Shown: positions 34,801 through 45,751 of the stretch, in pieces
How positions within the stretch are numbered: the first letter of the stretch is position 1
Layout: each line of letters begins with the position of its first letter
DNA from: Trifolium pratense
Lineage: Eukaryota > Streptophyta > Magnoliopsida > Fabales > Fabaceae
Direction of reading: 5' to 3'
Length of the DNA: 64,000 bases
Assembly: GCF_020283565.1 (NCBI RefSeq)
Contig: NC_060060.1
Location: 66,511,257 to 66,575,256, forward strand
The notes under the pieces: model-generated
The model's input: only the letters and a program-made list of their open reading frames with translations
What the model was told of the DNA's origin: nothing
The model's database searches: none
Program-made: the position numbers and the translations under genes

Positions 34801-37460
34801 CACAAATTAAAAAATGTGGAAAGATTCACAACCCAGCATGTAAAAAGAGCATAACATGTTCAAAATCAATGGAAAAAATTGAAAAATCACAAGATTCAAA
34901 ATCACTAGAGAGTGGGAGGTGGTTAGACTAGGTTCCAGTTAGAGGCAATTGATTGGTGACAATTGAGATCACTACATATCTATACTGGTATACCAATTAG
35001 GGTGCCAAAGTGAAAATATAATAAAACAATACCTTCCCCTGGAAAAGTGATCCATCATACAACCTCTCTGAACAAAGATTGTATACTTTATACTTTCCCT
35101 GCACATTAAGGTTTCAAGAGAAAAAAATTGTCAGATAAGTTGTCAATTCTCAGAACATGGAGATTCAGGTAGAGTTTAATTTCAAGATCTTCACATACTC
35201 AAATTATCTTTTCACTCATAGCTGAATAGTTCAAGATCAACCTAAAATACCAAGATTTCTTCTTAAACGTAGGGTATATGAAGTACAACAAAAGGGGTCA
35301 ATTACAATTAACTGTTTGGCTGCAGTATGGGCTGGTAGATGAATGTTGTTCACAATATTGTTAGCACGGGTCTAATAGCTGTATCATTTATATTTTACTA
35401 ATCATTTTCTTTTTATTTGACTTTAGATAGCAAGGATGTTCCCATGGTATACTAAGGGATGTAATGGAGTTCTAGTTCACACTTTCAAATTAAAAGTTTT
35501 CTTCTAAATGCCAAGGTTGTTAACTAGAAGAAAAGTTTTAAGATTTCTTTGACTATTCAACTGTCTCCCCATTTATTGAGTACTGACGAATGAGTAGATA
35601 ACGGGATCCCAAATTTGAAATAGATAGATACATTACCTTATGATGAGTTTCAAAGAACTTGATTACTTCGTCCATGTGATTGCGATAGAACCCCTGCAAC
35701 ACATTTCTTCCTTAAAACAAATTGGCCAATGACTGAATCTGGTTTGAATATGAGAGACAAGACTAACTGTCTATAAATATACCTCAATGTACCCAACAAT
35801 TCCAGAGCTTAAATCACCACCAGGAAATCCCATAGCTATTATATTTTCAGTTATGTATGTCATATCCAAATCAAATCCACCTTCCTGTGAAACAGAGTTA
35901 AAAATGTTAAAGTAAATAAAGATGACTTAATGTTTCCCAGAACTTAGAATTGTTCCATTCAGTAGCTAAGAAATCAACACCAATATATGAAGTCAAAGGA
36001 ATGACTATCTCTGTGATGATGCCTTTAAATGCGTTTGAAAAATGACCGTGTTTGAAGCTTTGGTACATTCTGTGAACTGTTTGATTGGTGAACAACAATA
36101 TGTACTGCTAATGATGTTAGATAAAAATCTAGTATATTTAATTTTACAAGATACATGCTGAGGAACAATTATGGGTATTGCCATTTTTAATAGAACATAT
36201 AGAGCCAAGATAATGGATGGCTTTAACTTTTAACTATTAACTATATCACTTGCAAAATACACCTCAACCATCTGATCCTTTTGTATAATTTTATTATAAC
36301 ATTGAAGGAACATTCCAGGCAGAAGGAACATTACCAGATATTTTCTAAAATAAGTTTTAATGCATGCTTTTCCATCATTATTTTTTAAGAAAAAAGAACT
36401 GATAAGTACTCCATGTAGAAAAATAATGAAGCAATAAGAATTGTGATTTTAAAAAAAGTGATAAATGATACACATGGGATATTTTACCAAACAATTTAAT
36501 TTGGAATGACACAGATAGCAGATTTGGCAGTATCACTCCGGGGTTGGACCTATTCATATAACCAATTTTAAACTTAAGTTGCTGCCGACACAGATAAAGA
36601 TCCTGACACAATATATGGAGTTTGACAGGAATGTAAATACACAGGGTCCAATGTATATTTCAACTCTTTCTAGAGGCAAAAGTAAGCATGGTAAACCAAG
36701 TAGGCTGTGAAACAAGTTCTCACAACAACTACAAGTAACCCATACGGCAGATTTGGACATGATAGCATAAAATAATGATACAATTTAACTCATGGTAGTC
36801 AGCAACATAGAAAAAACTGAAGCAAGAGTAAAATTGTCATTGTCAACTGACCTGGTATCTGCGTTTATTTTGAGAGACAATATGTCGTGCTTTGGTCTGC
36901 ATCGCCTTTACTGCGCTCTTAGAAGAGTCCACCAACCCTTTGGTGAATGATTCAAGGGTAATTAAATTAGATTGCTCAGTTCCTGAGTTGCCTGGAGCAG
37001 CCTCATTTGAGGGACTTCGTAGTCCAATCCCGCTTGCCAGGCGAGCAAATGCAGAAAAACCACTGTTCTCAGTCTGTGAGTTCTGATCTGCTGCCCCGAG
37101 CCTCAGATTTCGTGCCCAGGAAGATATACCAGAAGTTGGTGAGAAGGACAGTGAATCACGTGCATTGCTATTTTCAGCAGATACTTTGGTGGAGGAATGT
37201 TCAGTGTTAGAAGCTGGAGGCATTACAGCAGATGCCGGTTCCATCAATGCTGGAGTTACAGCAAATGCAGACATACTACTGTTCTCAGTCTGTGAGTTCT
37301 GATCTGCTACCCCGAGCCTCGGATTTCTTTCCCAGGAAGATATACCAGAAGTTGGTGACAGGGACGGCAGATCATGTTCATTGCTATTTTCAGCAGATAC
37401 TTTGGTGGAGGAATGTTCAGTGTTAGAAACTGGAGGAGTTACAGCAGATGCCGGTTCCAT
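31867..37460 (-). CDS. PTEN2-type phosphoinositide/dual-specificity phosphatase
   Basis: Twelve coding exons (minus): 37460-36852, 35884-35783, 35693-35637, 35098-35033, 34210-34034, 33911-33825, 33727-33663, 33595-33519, 33412-33366, 33246-33116, 32562-32493, 32376-31867. All junctions have GT-AG and the phases close to give 665 aa. The N-terminal 200 residues hold a duplicated Ser/Thr-rich block, then SAVKAMQTKARHIVSQNKRR, which leads the phosphatase domain. The catalytic loop HCKAGLGRTG (317-326) has Cys318 and Arg324. A C2 region (about 375-510) with RPSITISDHS, FALPGEPG and FKIHFHDRQGDFF follows. The tail ends FSFGDEDFESD, as in plant PTEN2. Plant PTEN2 enzymes dephosphorylate 3-phosphoinositides and bind phosphatidic acid. 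The size exceeds Arabidopsis PTEN2a (about 611 aa) roughly by the duplicated block. Confidence 0.93.
32725..32869. repeat. 73 bp tandem duplication at a SINE head (PTEN2 intron)
   Basis: GATAAATAA.GCATGTAGGTATG ... GTGAGCTTAGCTC.GTT occurs at 32725-32797 and again at 32798-32869, carrying both flanking DNA and the first 20 bp of the SINE. A CAAAGATAAAT-like target copy lies at 32721 and after the SINE at 32983. Confidence 0.85.
32853..32981 (+). repeat. tRNA-derived SINE in a PTEN2 intron
   Basis: The head GTGAGCTTAGCTCGGTTGGT (A box) and GGGGTTCGAACCCCGG (perfect B box with stem) are tRNA-like. The body is ACACCCCAATTGTGCACC and CTAGCCACTAAGCTACTTGACC, with an A-tail at 32973-32981. It lies antisense in the intron between the 33116 and 32562 exon ends. 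Other pieces of this family occur at 58353-58440 and 63944-64000. Confidence 0.88.
36852..37460 (-). repeat. 216 bp in-frame tandem duplication in PTEN2 exon 2
   Basis: Within the first coding exon, MEPASAVTPPVSNTEHSSTK starts at 37460 and MEPASAVMPPASNTEHSSTK at 37244, exactly 216 bp (72 codons) apart. Both units run through KVSAENSN, SPTSGISSW and DQNSQTENS. Identity is high in DNA and protein, pointing to a recent event. The duplicated block includes the GISSWARN motif seen once in other plant PTEN2 proteins as I recall them. Confidence 0.92.
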
Positions 37461-37483
37461 CAATGAATCACTCAAATGCAGTT

Positions 37484-38534
37484 CTGTAAAATTGAAAACC
37501 AATCTAAGTGACTTATAGTTTAAGGGCCTGTTTGGATTGACTTATTTGAACTTATCTATCAGCATAGGCACTTGTAACACTATCTGGGAGTGGTTATGAA
37601 AACAACTTATGGCATGTCCATAACTTGTCTTCAGCTTATTTCCATAAGTTCACCTTAATAGCATATGAAAAAAGCTTATGACATATCTATAAGCTGTTTT
37701 CATCTTATTTTCTTAAGCTCTCCATGATAGATTATCAAAACAGCTTATAACATCTCCATAGGCTAATTTCATCTTATTTCCATAAGCTTTCTATGATAGC
37801 ATATAAAAAAAGCTTATGGACATTTCATAAGCTGTTTTCATCTTATTTCCATAAGCTCTCCATAATAGCTTATGAAAACAGCTTAAAGCTTATATGAAAA
37901 CAATGACTTAAGCTGTTTTCATCGTATTTCCATATGAAAACAGCTTATGACATGTCCATAAGCTATTTTCATAAGCTTTCCATGATAGCATATGAAAACA
38001 GCTTATGACATGTCCATAAACTGTTTTCAGCTTATTTACATAAGCTCTCCATGATAACTTATGAAAACAGCTTAAAGCTTATATGAAAACAATGACTTAA
38101 TTTTATCTTTGTTATAAAAATAACTTACAATTTATAAATAAGCACATTATATGATAAACACTCGTGTTATAACTTAGAAGCGCTTAATTAAGTTGTTTGT
38201 CTACACAAAACACACATAGCTAACAACAAATTAACTGAATAATAATAACTAATAACTTATATCCAAACAATCAAACACAGAACGATGCTGATAATATTAC
38301 TAAATGAAAACTGTGATGAAATGATACCAAAAAGAGCACCACCTAGTTTGTAATCATCTACTACTACACACGTAAATTGATTTCAGAACGGAACCATTAG
38401 CATTGAATCAAAACGGTGCAAAAACATAAGCATTGGAAATTTAAAAAGATAGATCTGAAAATGAAGCTTCATTGATCGCAAGTTGGCATCGTTGATAGAG
38501 GAAATGGAAAACGAAAGAGTGGTGGATCGCTTAC
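37484..38534 (-). other. 5'-UTR intron of the PTEN2 gene
   Basis: Donor CCG|GTAAGC at 38535/38534 and acceptor ATTTTACAG at 37484. The upstream exon (about 38640-38535) contains no ATG, so translation starts in the second exon at 37460. Most of the intron is the palindromic-unit repeat element at 37524-38277. Confidence 0.75.
37524..38277. mobile_element. hAT-like repeat element with palindromic AGCTTATGAAAACAGCTTAT units
   Basis: Starts GGGCCTGTTTGGATTGACTT and ends ...TTATATCCAAACAATC, giving inverted GTTTGGAT ends. Between them are many alternating blocks of GCTTATGAAAACAGCTTA, GACATGTCCATAAGC and TGTTTTCATCTTATTTCC, repeated at about 65-75 bp. It is a known style of legume repeat; no target duplication was confirmed. 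Confidence 0.65.
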
Positions 38535-38649
38535 CGGAAAGTAGGTCGGTGACGATGGTAAGTTGGATCTGTTTTGGAGGGAATAACGGTTTTGTGAACG
38601 GAGAAGAAAGAAAACGTGTGTGAGTGATTTACGAGTTTGAGATTCGGAT

Positions 38650-39956
38650 CAATGTAGCTTGCTTGATTAGAGTAGAGTCACTGGCACGGCATTATTATGG
38701 CAAATTGGCAATTCCATCGTGATTACTTATTTCATAATCCATGATTTTATTATCTTTCTTTTTTTTACGCAAATCCATCGTGATTTTATCTCCTCATCTA
38801 GAAATTGATATATTCGATTTAGTTGAATGAGATTTATTTATGTTTTTATATACTTACTCTCTATATTAAAATATAATAAATAAATATAAATAAATTAAAA
38901 AGATTTGGTGTATTTGGTTCAAAATTCAGATTAAATACATTCATTTTTTTTATTTTTTTTTACTTTCACTATTAGTTTAATTTGGTTCGGGTGTCAGTTC
39001 TAACATCCAGTAGTTTCAGTCCCTTCTCGATCGCAGTTGCGGGGATCAAACCGTGGTCCTCAAATATATTCATTTTTGTTAATGAATTTTTAGCTTATAT
39101 TTGTAGATTGGAAAGTATATTATTTTCAAATAGAATTTTGAAAGAGATTTAGTTGACAAGTATTTTTGAATATTTTTCTTTTTTGCATGTTTAGTTATTA
39201 AGTGGTAGTACGATCGACAATGGTGGTATCAATAATAATGGTAAGGAGGATCATTAGTATGCGAATTAAAGCAATGATGAAAGTTCTTAAAGGTGAATTG
39301 TTGGTCGGAGTCCCCAAATGAGGATATGTATTTGCATACACTATGACGATTAATTTGATATATCTCGAAATTGAGAGGTACGTGCCTCCGTGATTAGAAT
39401 GATGCATATTTTAGCCTATGCCATTAGGTCAACTTTATAGTAAGTTAATTAGGGTTTCTAGGCCCCATAATCTTCTACTATTGTCTTGGTGGACAAGTGT
39501 AAGAAGGTTGTTGAAGGCCTTTGATCCAATAGGGTTGACAGGTTTGTAGCTCTATTGTAGATCTGTACCTCTAAAGCATGTATATTTGCATGATCTATTT
39601 TTTTTTAATATAAATAAATTAGAGTACCAAAGTTTCATCTATAGTCATTCATATATACATATTTTCCGATGAAACTAACAAAATATTTTTTTATTTATTT
39701 ATAATACCAACAAAATATCATCATGTAAAAGTAAAACAACTTTACCATGCCATTAAACTCAACCCCATTACTAGAATAGTTAAATCAATAAATGTGAATG
39801 TGAAAGTGAAAATGACTTTGAGAAATTTTAGCAAATGAAAAGAATGATACGATTCCAAGAGATCTACTACAAGTAATTGTAAGTTGTAACATAGAATTAG
39901 AATCTGCATCCAGTCAGTCCAGCGCGTTACATCTGATCTGATCCAATTTGAGACTG
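38650..39956. other. Divergent intergenic region between PTEN2 and RER1
   Basis: Serves as promoter region for both genes. Holds a SINE 3' part at 38985-39062 (minus). Otherwise AT-rich with no gene. Confidence 0.5.
38985..39062 (-). repeat. Truncated tRNA-derived SINE
   Basis: On the minus strand: GGACCACGGTTTGATCCCCG (B box), AACTGCGATCGAGAAGG, then AACTGACACCCGAACCAAAT. Same family as 15594-15740, but the A-box end is missing. Confidence 0.6.
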
Positions 39957-41755
39957 ATGGAGGCGCCAGCAGCACCAGTAGGAGTCAGCGCCGCCATCAC
40001 CGGCGTCGAAGATGTTTCTCCGGCGGAAACTGCAATATTACGATGGAAATTGGCGGTGTGGCAACAATATCAACACGTGCTAGACAAAACAACCCCGCAC
40101 GTGCTACGGCGTTGGATAGGGTTCTCAGTTGTGGCTTTCATCTACGTTCTCCGTGTCTACTTCTTACAAGGCTTCTACGTTGTTTCATACGGTCTTGGAA
40201 TTTACATTCTCAATCTTCTCATCGGTTTCCTCTCCCCTCAAGTTGATCCCGCTATCGCCGCCGATGACGGTCCTACTCTCCCTATCAGAGCTTCCGATGA
40301 ATTCCGTCCTTTCGTTCGTCGCCTCCCTGAATTCAAATTCTGGTAATACTTGTTCGCTGTTCAATTAGGTTTTCGATTATCAATTAGCAATTTGCTTTGT
40401 GATTAAGGTCATAGTTTCGTTATGATCCTCTATATTGTGCATAATTAGTCAAATTTGGTTGATGTTGTGTTAATCACTTAATTGTGATTATGTTGTGATG
40501 ATGGTGATATCGAAAACCTTGATATTGCAATCTAGATTGCGACTACGGACCTTGCATGTGACGATTATGTGCTCCAATTTTTTTGATGATCTTTGTCGAT
40601 GTCACCAGAAAAATTCTTGTAGTGTACTTCATTTAGGACAGTTAAGTTAGTTATAATTTGGTTATGCTAGTGTTGAATTATACTATATATTGGCGAATGT
40701 AGGGTTACTGTTATTGTATATTTCTATTATTATTTAGTTGAATGAATTTCTGAGTTCTTAAGCACATTTCATGGTTTGTATTATTGTGTCTTCCACGTTG
40801 ATATTTCAAGCTATATTGTGGACGCGGACTTTTATTTAAAACATTGCATGTGACGAATATGAGCCCCAAAGAGCAATTTTTATGAGCCGAATGTTTTGCT
40901 ATTAGTTTCCTATGATCTTTGTCAATGTCGCCCAAAAAATAATCTTGCACAGTACTTCATTGTATGTATGAAGCTAGTGTCGAATTACACAGTTAAGTTA
41001 GTTATGATTCAGTTGGATAGTTGTTAGTTAGTTGGTTACGTTAGCAATCAGTTAACTACTACTATATATTAATCGGCGAATTTAAGCTTATTGTTATTGT
41101 GTTTTTTTTATCATCATTGAGTTGAATGAGCTTCTGAGTTCTCTGGCACATTGCTTGCTCTGATTCTCTTAAATTTCTTCTATTCGTTTTCTTAACCGTT
41201 TGGATTACTATGTCTTCCACATTGATATGCTATTTTTGGTATCGACAAGTGTCTATTTAGATGATGTTGTTTACTTTGCTTTTTGGTGCTTTTAAGTCGT
41301 TGAATAAGTTTCTTGTTCACTTAGTAAATTCCACAGAAGGCTGTTTTCACTGAAGCTGCTCAATTTTCTTTTGTGGGCAGGTACTCGATCACGCAGGCAT
41401 TTTGCATTGCATTTGTGATGACTTTCTTTAGCGCGTTTGATATCCCTGTCTTCTGGCCTATACTCCTCTTCTATTGGGTGGTCCTGTTCTCGCTTACTAT
41501 GAGGAGACAAATAGCACATATGATCAAATACAGATATGTACCCTTCACATTTGGGAAACAGGTAATTTAGATTTATATTGGTTCTAAATTGTTGTGATTG
41601 TAGTGTGGTTATTGATTCAATGATGGTGTTGATTGATGTTATAAGGATTACATATTTTTTGCTAATACTAAGCTTTTTTTTGTCTATTTTACTTTTAGAA
41701 CTATCAGGGAAAGAGACCATCGGCAGAAGAAAGCACAAGTCTTCCTGTGGACTGA
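39957..41755 (+). CDS. RER1: RER1 protein, Golgi-to-ER retrieval receptor
   Basis: Three exons: 39957-40342, 41381-41561, 41699-41755, giving 207 aa. It has four hydrophobic segments (about 53-69, 72-92, 132-150, 152-169) in the W-shaped topology of RER1. Family hallmarks include [32 protein letters not shown] and [18 protein letters not shown]1 sits in the early Golgi and returns ER membrane proteins in COPI vesicles. The C-terminal tail ([14 protein letters not shown]) is short and polar. The start is the first ATG of a conserved plant-like leader ([13 protein letters not shown]); the frame upstream has no other ATG. Intron 1 (1038 bp) holds duplicated LTR-like sequence. Confidence 0.95.
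40586..41240. repeat. Degenerate duplication of LTR-like sequence in RER1 intron 1
   Basis: The run GATCTTTGTC.ATGTC ... GTACTTCAT ... ACAGTTAAGTTAGTTAT ... ACTATATATT ... GGCGAAT ... GAGTTGAATGA.. TTCTGAGTTCT ... TGTCTTCCAC.TTGATAT occurs twice (about 40586-40815 and 40915-41230). The second copy has an extra insert with GTTAGTTGGTTACGTTAGC, resembling copia LTR text. Confidence 0.65.
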
Positions 41756-42301
41756 ATTTTTCAGTTTTGTTACACATTTAAGTCACAACTGAACCCCACA
41801 TGTGGCTTCATATCATCTGCAGTATATTTGAGCCTGGATGTGGACATCTGAATGTTCAATTTCCTATTGGGCAAACTATATTGAACATCTCCAATGTCTT
41901 CGGGAAGATGTGGGAGCTGTTTCATCACATAGCCTTTCTGTAAAATCCTTTTTATTTGTTTTCTTTCTATACAGGTTGGCAAATTACAAACTCTTATTGC
42001 TGAATTCTAAGTCCAATATCAAAACATTTACAAAACCTGTGCCGAAGGAACCCCCTTCATTATTTGCAAATGGGGTTAATACTGACCTGTCTTTTCCATT
42101 GTATTTTTTTTTTCTAGCTATTAATGATATGATTTTAGGAATCCCTCTCTTGGGTTATGTTCACTTGGCATTTCTCATTTGTTTCTTAGAATTCAGTGCC
42201 AATTTTAATATTTTATGTTAATGAAACAATCACTTGATCGGTCGATCCAACTGGTTGGTCATGGTATGTTTCTCCTGTTGACCCATGGATCTGTCTGGTA
42301 T
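41756..42301. other. 3' region of RER1
   Basis: Probably includes the RER1 3' UTR. The open frame at 41838-42221 is non-conserved looking and not called. Confidence 0.5.
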
Positions 42302-42932
42302 ACCATTTGAAGGACCAATATTCTCTAACGTTTTAGCGGGAAAGTCACCCTAACTTTCGACCAACAGCATCCATCCGATCATTCACATGGACCCGATCAT
42401 GCCACGTGTCCAACTCAATATATTCATTATTATTTTTTAATTCAAGAGTGGAAATCTTTTACAGCAAAGTTACTGTCCTCCATGACTGCCGTAGAACTGC
42501 TGGCCGCCGCCGAATCCCTTTCCACCGGCCGACCATCGTGGAGCCACCGATCGACCGTTGTGGAACCCAACACCCGTTGTCATGCTTCAATTATTAGAAG
42601 GCTGTTTCTAAGTTTTGGTGGGGCGGTTAACAGTGTCGACGGAATGGATGTCAGCACCGGTGGAGGGACACAGAGGCGGTGGACTAACAAGGAGGCGGTG
42701 GCCGCTTGTCAAAGTTAGTGATGGTGGTTTGTTTGACAGGATTGGGTGACGGAGACGTTGCAGACGTTGCTGTTCTTGTTACTTTTGTTGTTGAATATTT
42801 TAGGGAAGAAAAGTAAACAGTACGAATATGTGTCATTGGGTTAAACACATGATTGGTCTGATGGCTTAGAAAGACTGAAAGGTAGGTGCCTTTGGCTCTA
42901 AAAAGTTAGAGAATATTGGTCCACCATTTGAA
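42302..42932. mobile_element. MULE-type element with GC-rich interior, 10 bp target duplication
   Basis: The element is 42312-42922 (611 bp). Ends GGACCAATATTCTCTAAC are perfect inverted copies over 18 bp and imperfect for about 30 more. ACCATTTGAA flanks both sides (42302-42311, 42923-42932). The interior, about 42480-42780, is strikingly GC-rich for this region and carries a 78-codon open frame (MTAVELLAAAESLSTGRPSW...). That could be captured gene sequence, as in Pack-MULEs, but I do not recognise it. Confidence 0.85.
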
Positions 42933-44122
42933 CTCATGTAAGCTGTACTCAATCTTGGAAAGTTGTCTCCTGTTTCCTTAGCCTGATGTTCAGTATCCTT
43001 GCTTTGGAATCTATTGTATCTCTGGAGTTGCCTAGTACTTTGAAGTTTTGAAGTCGATGTCCTTCCATTTCTTAGTACCTTCTATGTTTGGTTTATATTT
43101 TTGTTGAAGTAGCAAAAAGAACTTCATCTATCTAATTATTGTCCTTCTAGACCTTTATAATTTCACCCCGTGACTATGTGCACCAAGATGTTTAGTGCCA
43201 AGCATTATTGAAAAGAAAGAAAAACTCAAAAACATGAATTTCAATGCATTCTTATACAAAGTTAATTAATTTTACTTCAAAAGACCTTGTGCATCATCTC
43301 AAAATCTAAGCATGTCTTTCCTCTGTGATATCATATGTTAGGTTAATTGTTTACATGTTGATAGTCCAATAGTGTGCCTTAAGACCGTGACATTGGAACT
43401 TGACCACCTGTAATTTGTTAATTTATTTATTAAAATAATACTCAATGCAGCAGGATGCTAATATTTTATTCTCTTTAATAATATCAAATGTTTTTTTTTA
43501 ATCGATAGGAATCAAGCTCAATACTCCAAAATTTTCAACACTCGCACATACAGGGCACTACCTGCGCTGACTTGTTACATTTTCAAAAAAAATTAAAAAT
43601 TGTCTGATATCTTATCTATATGATATATTTAATTATTTATATCTATAGTTAGGTAAACACAAACGTTCTTTATTTAAATTTGTGAATGTTATAATGTCAA
43701 TAATTTACTCTAGGTCTAAGATTTAATAAAAATAGGATTGTCTTGCAATGTAAATTTCTGTTAGAATATGTGGATTTCTAAGACTTAAACTTCCTTGCAA
43801 TGTAATGTTCTTTTAGAATATGAACTGAAAGCTTGTTATAAAACTAAGGCAAAGTTGTTTGATAAACATTTGCATCACAATTCACAACTGGAATTTGTAT
43901 TACAGTAGTGGTAGTAGCCACTAGCCAGTATCTCAAGCACCAAAATAAATCATCAAATAACAAAATTTTCAACTCTTCAACCTTCCAAACTCATTTTTGG
44001 CTTCATTCTTGAAGTTACCATAAACACATCAATAACTCACACTTAACAAAGAATCAATGATAGAAAATGCACTGATGAATATGAAATGAAAGAGCCTTCA
44101 ACGGCACTTGATTGTATAGCAT
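42933..44122. other. Intergenic, no gene seen
   Basis: AT-rich sequence up to the DUF247 gene; the last 100-200 bp are likely its 3' UTR. Confidence 0.5.
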
Positions 44123-45751
44123 TTACTGTGCTGGTCTATAATATCCATACACACTGTAGTAAGTTTGTGCAAAAGTAAGCAGCAACAGGACTACAGCAGC
44201 AACAAAAGAGATAATGGCCCAAGGATTATTGAAGTAATTGTGTCTCAAGCTTGCACACCAAGTATTCCATCTATGATTGTAGTATCTATTCACAGACTCT
44301 GATAATGGAGAAAGGTAACTGTTATTGATGTCAAACACAACTTCTTGGCATAACCGGTTGAAAAGGTCCGCGACTTCATCATCACTCCCAAGCCAGTGTT
44401 CGATTATTCCTCGGTAATGAAGATACCCGACATCTTCGGGAGAATTGATCAAGTTATCCATGAAGATAACATAAGATGTTATGTCATTACTGCAATCAAG
44501 ATGACACTGTTCGAATGCAATGAGGTTCAAAAACAAAGATTTTGTACCATCATGGATCAAGAGCCTTGGAAGCCGCAGAATACCGTCTTTAAATTTAATA
44601 TCCCAGAACCGATCGGTTTTCCTTTTTCTGAACTTGATTCCAGCCTCTTTTAGCTCAGTAACACAATGTATCAGTTGCTGGCGCCGTTTATCTGCGACTC
44701 TATTATTAGCGCTCGACCTGCGTTTGATCCATATTCTAGATGCTGGTTGAGGTCCTGTCCGCAATAAGCTTCTCCTGAATACATCCAGACAGTGAAGACC
44801 GCCTTGATCGGATAAAGGATCAAAGGTGTCATTGGTAGTGCATTTTCTAAATGTTGATTCCAGTTTGTTTCTATCACTTTTTGTTAATGGTTCATCTGTC
44901 GGCATTAAAGGATCAAAGAATCTGAGTGCTAGATTTGCAACACGTCCTTTCAAATCTGGTTTACCAAGCTGAATTCCCAGAAGCAAATCTAGTATGAAAA
45001 GAGGAAGCTGATTTTCTAGCATGATCATGTCTCTTTGAATGGAATGCATCGATCCACGCATTGCAAAAACAGGATCGTTCCTCGAATAACCAAGTTCCTT
45101 AAACCCTTCTGTAGCTCCTCTGAATAGCTCAAGCACAAAACAACCATCAAGAACCAACATTTCCACAAACTCGTTGCTGCTTAACCCAATCGTTCCTTCG
45201 TAACAAGATCTCGCTCTTTCTTCCATCTCTTTCATTGCATCGAGATAAATCCTAATGTCATGTTTGGTTCGCTTAAGGACATGGTTAATGGAACGCCATT
45301 TATGACGTTCCATTTGTCGAAGGCGCTTTTTACCATGATGGTAAGGTCCTAAGGACACAATCTGCGGTGCATAAGCTTTGTCGTCGCCACTACTATCTCT
45401 AAGATAATGAGGGATTTTGTAGATTGATAGCTTGGTCCATGAACTTGCTACATCGTCTTGATTCGCCTCCTCGAGTTTTTCCTTGATAGAGATCACCCAT
45501 TCAGATGCTGGTGAGGTTGCTTCTACCTCTTGCAAAATTTCACCATCTTGGTTGGCAAGAAGAATCTGCAATGATTCTGAAGGTTGTTGCTCATACTTCT
45601 GCTGCTGCTGCTGCAACTGCCGAGGTAACTCGATCGATCCGGTACCGGAATTTAGAGATGATGATGATGGAATCCCTGACTCTAAGGTTTCTCTAAGTTT
45701 AAGGGTGATAAGGTACCAGCTCAAGAGCTCTTTGTTGAAAACAGCTACCAT
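44123..45751 (-). CDS. DUF247 (UPF0481) membrane protein
   Basis: 542 aa, intronless, ATG at 45751. Family signatures: IYKIPHYLRD (110-119), IVSLGPYHHG (131-140), EMLVLDGCFVLELF (197-210), RDMIMLENQLPLFILD (240-255), and YNHRWNTW before a C-terminal transmembrane helix (about 511-530, NPWAIISFVAAVVLLLLTFA). The N-terminal 100 residues are longer than usual, with a Gln-rich stretch (about 46-57) and a predicted soluble character. DUF247 proteins are plant-specific. A few act in self-incompatibility in grasses, but the role of most, including this one, is unknown. Absence of introns is typical of the family. Confidence 0.93.
   Translation of the reverse strand: MVAVFNKELLSWYLITLKLRETLESGIPSSSSLNSGTGSIELPRQLQQQQQKYEQQPSESLQILLANQDGEILQEVEATSPASEWVISIKEKLEEANQDDVASSWTKLSIYKIPHYLRDSSGDDKAYAPQIVSLGPYHHGKKRLRQMERHKWRSINHVLKRTKHDIRIYLDAMKEMEERARSCYEGTIGLSSNEFVEMLVLDGCFVLELFRGATEGFKELGYSRNDPVFAMRGSMHSIQRDMIMLENQLPLFILDLLLGIQLGKPDLKGRVANLALRFFDPLMPTDEPLTKSDRNKLESTFRKCTTNDTFDPLSDQGGLHCLDVFRRSLLRTGPQPASRIWIKRRSSANNRVADKRRQQLIHCVTELKEAGIKFRKRKTDRFWDIKFKDGILRLPRLLIHDGTKSLFLNLIAFEQCHLDCSNDITSYVIFMDNLINSPEDVGYLHYRGIIEHWLGSDDEVADLFNRLCQEVVFDINNSYLSPLSESVNRYYNHRWNTWCASLRHNYFNNPWAIISFVAAVVLLLLTFAQTYYSVYGYYRPAQ

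Noticed and set aside
37007..37426. Two similar plus-strand frames (37007-37210 and 37232-37426)
   Set aside because: Antisense shadows of the two PTEN2 duplicated units; their similarity only mirrors that duplication.
41838..42221. 127-codon hydrophobic frame after RER1
   Set aside because: No domain, within the probable 3' UTR, and T-rich composition explains the apparent membrane segments.
42482..42718. Free-standing gene in GC-rich DNA
   Set aside because: It lies wholly inside a MULE-type element and has no recognisable domain; kept only as possible captured cargo.
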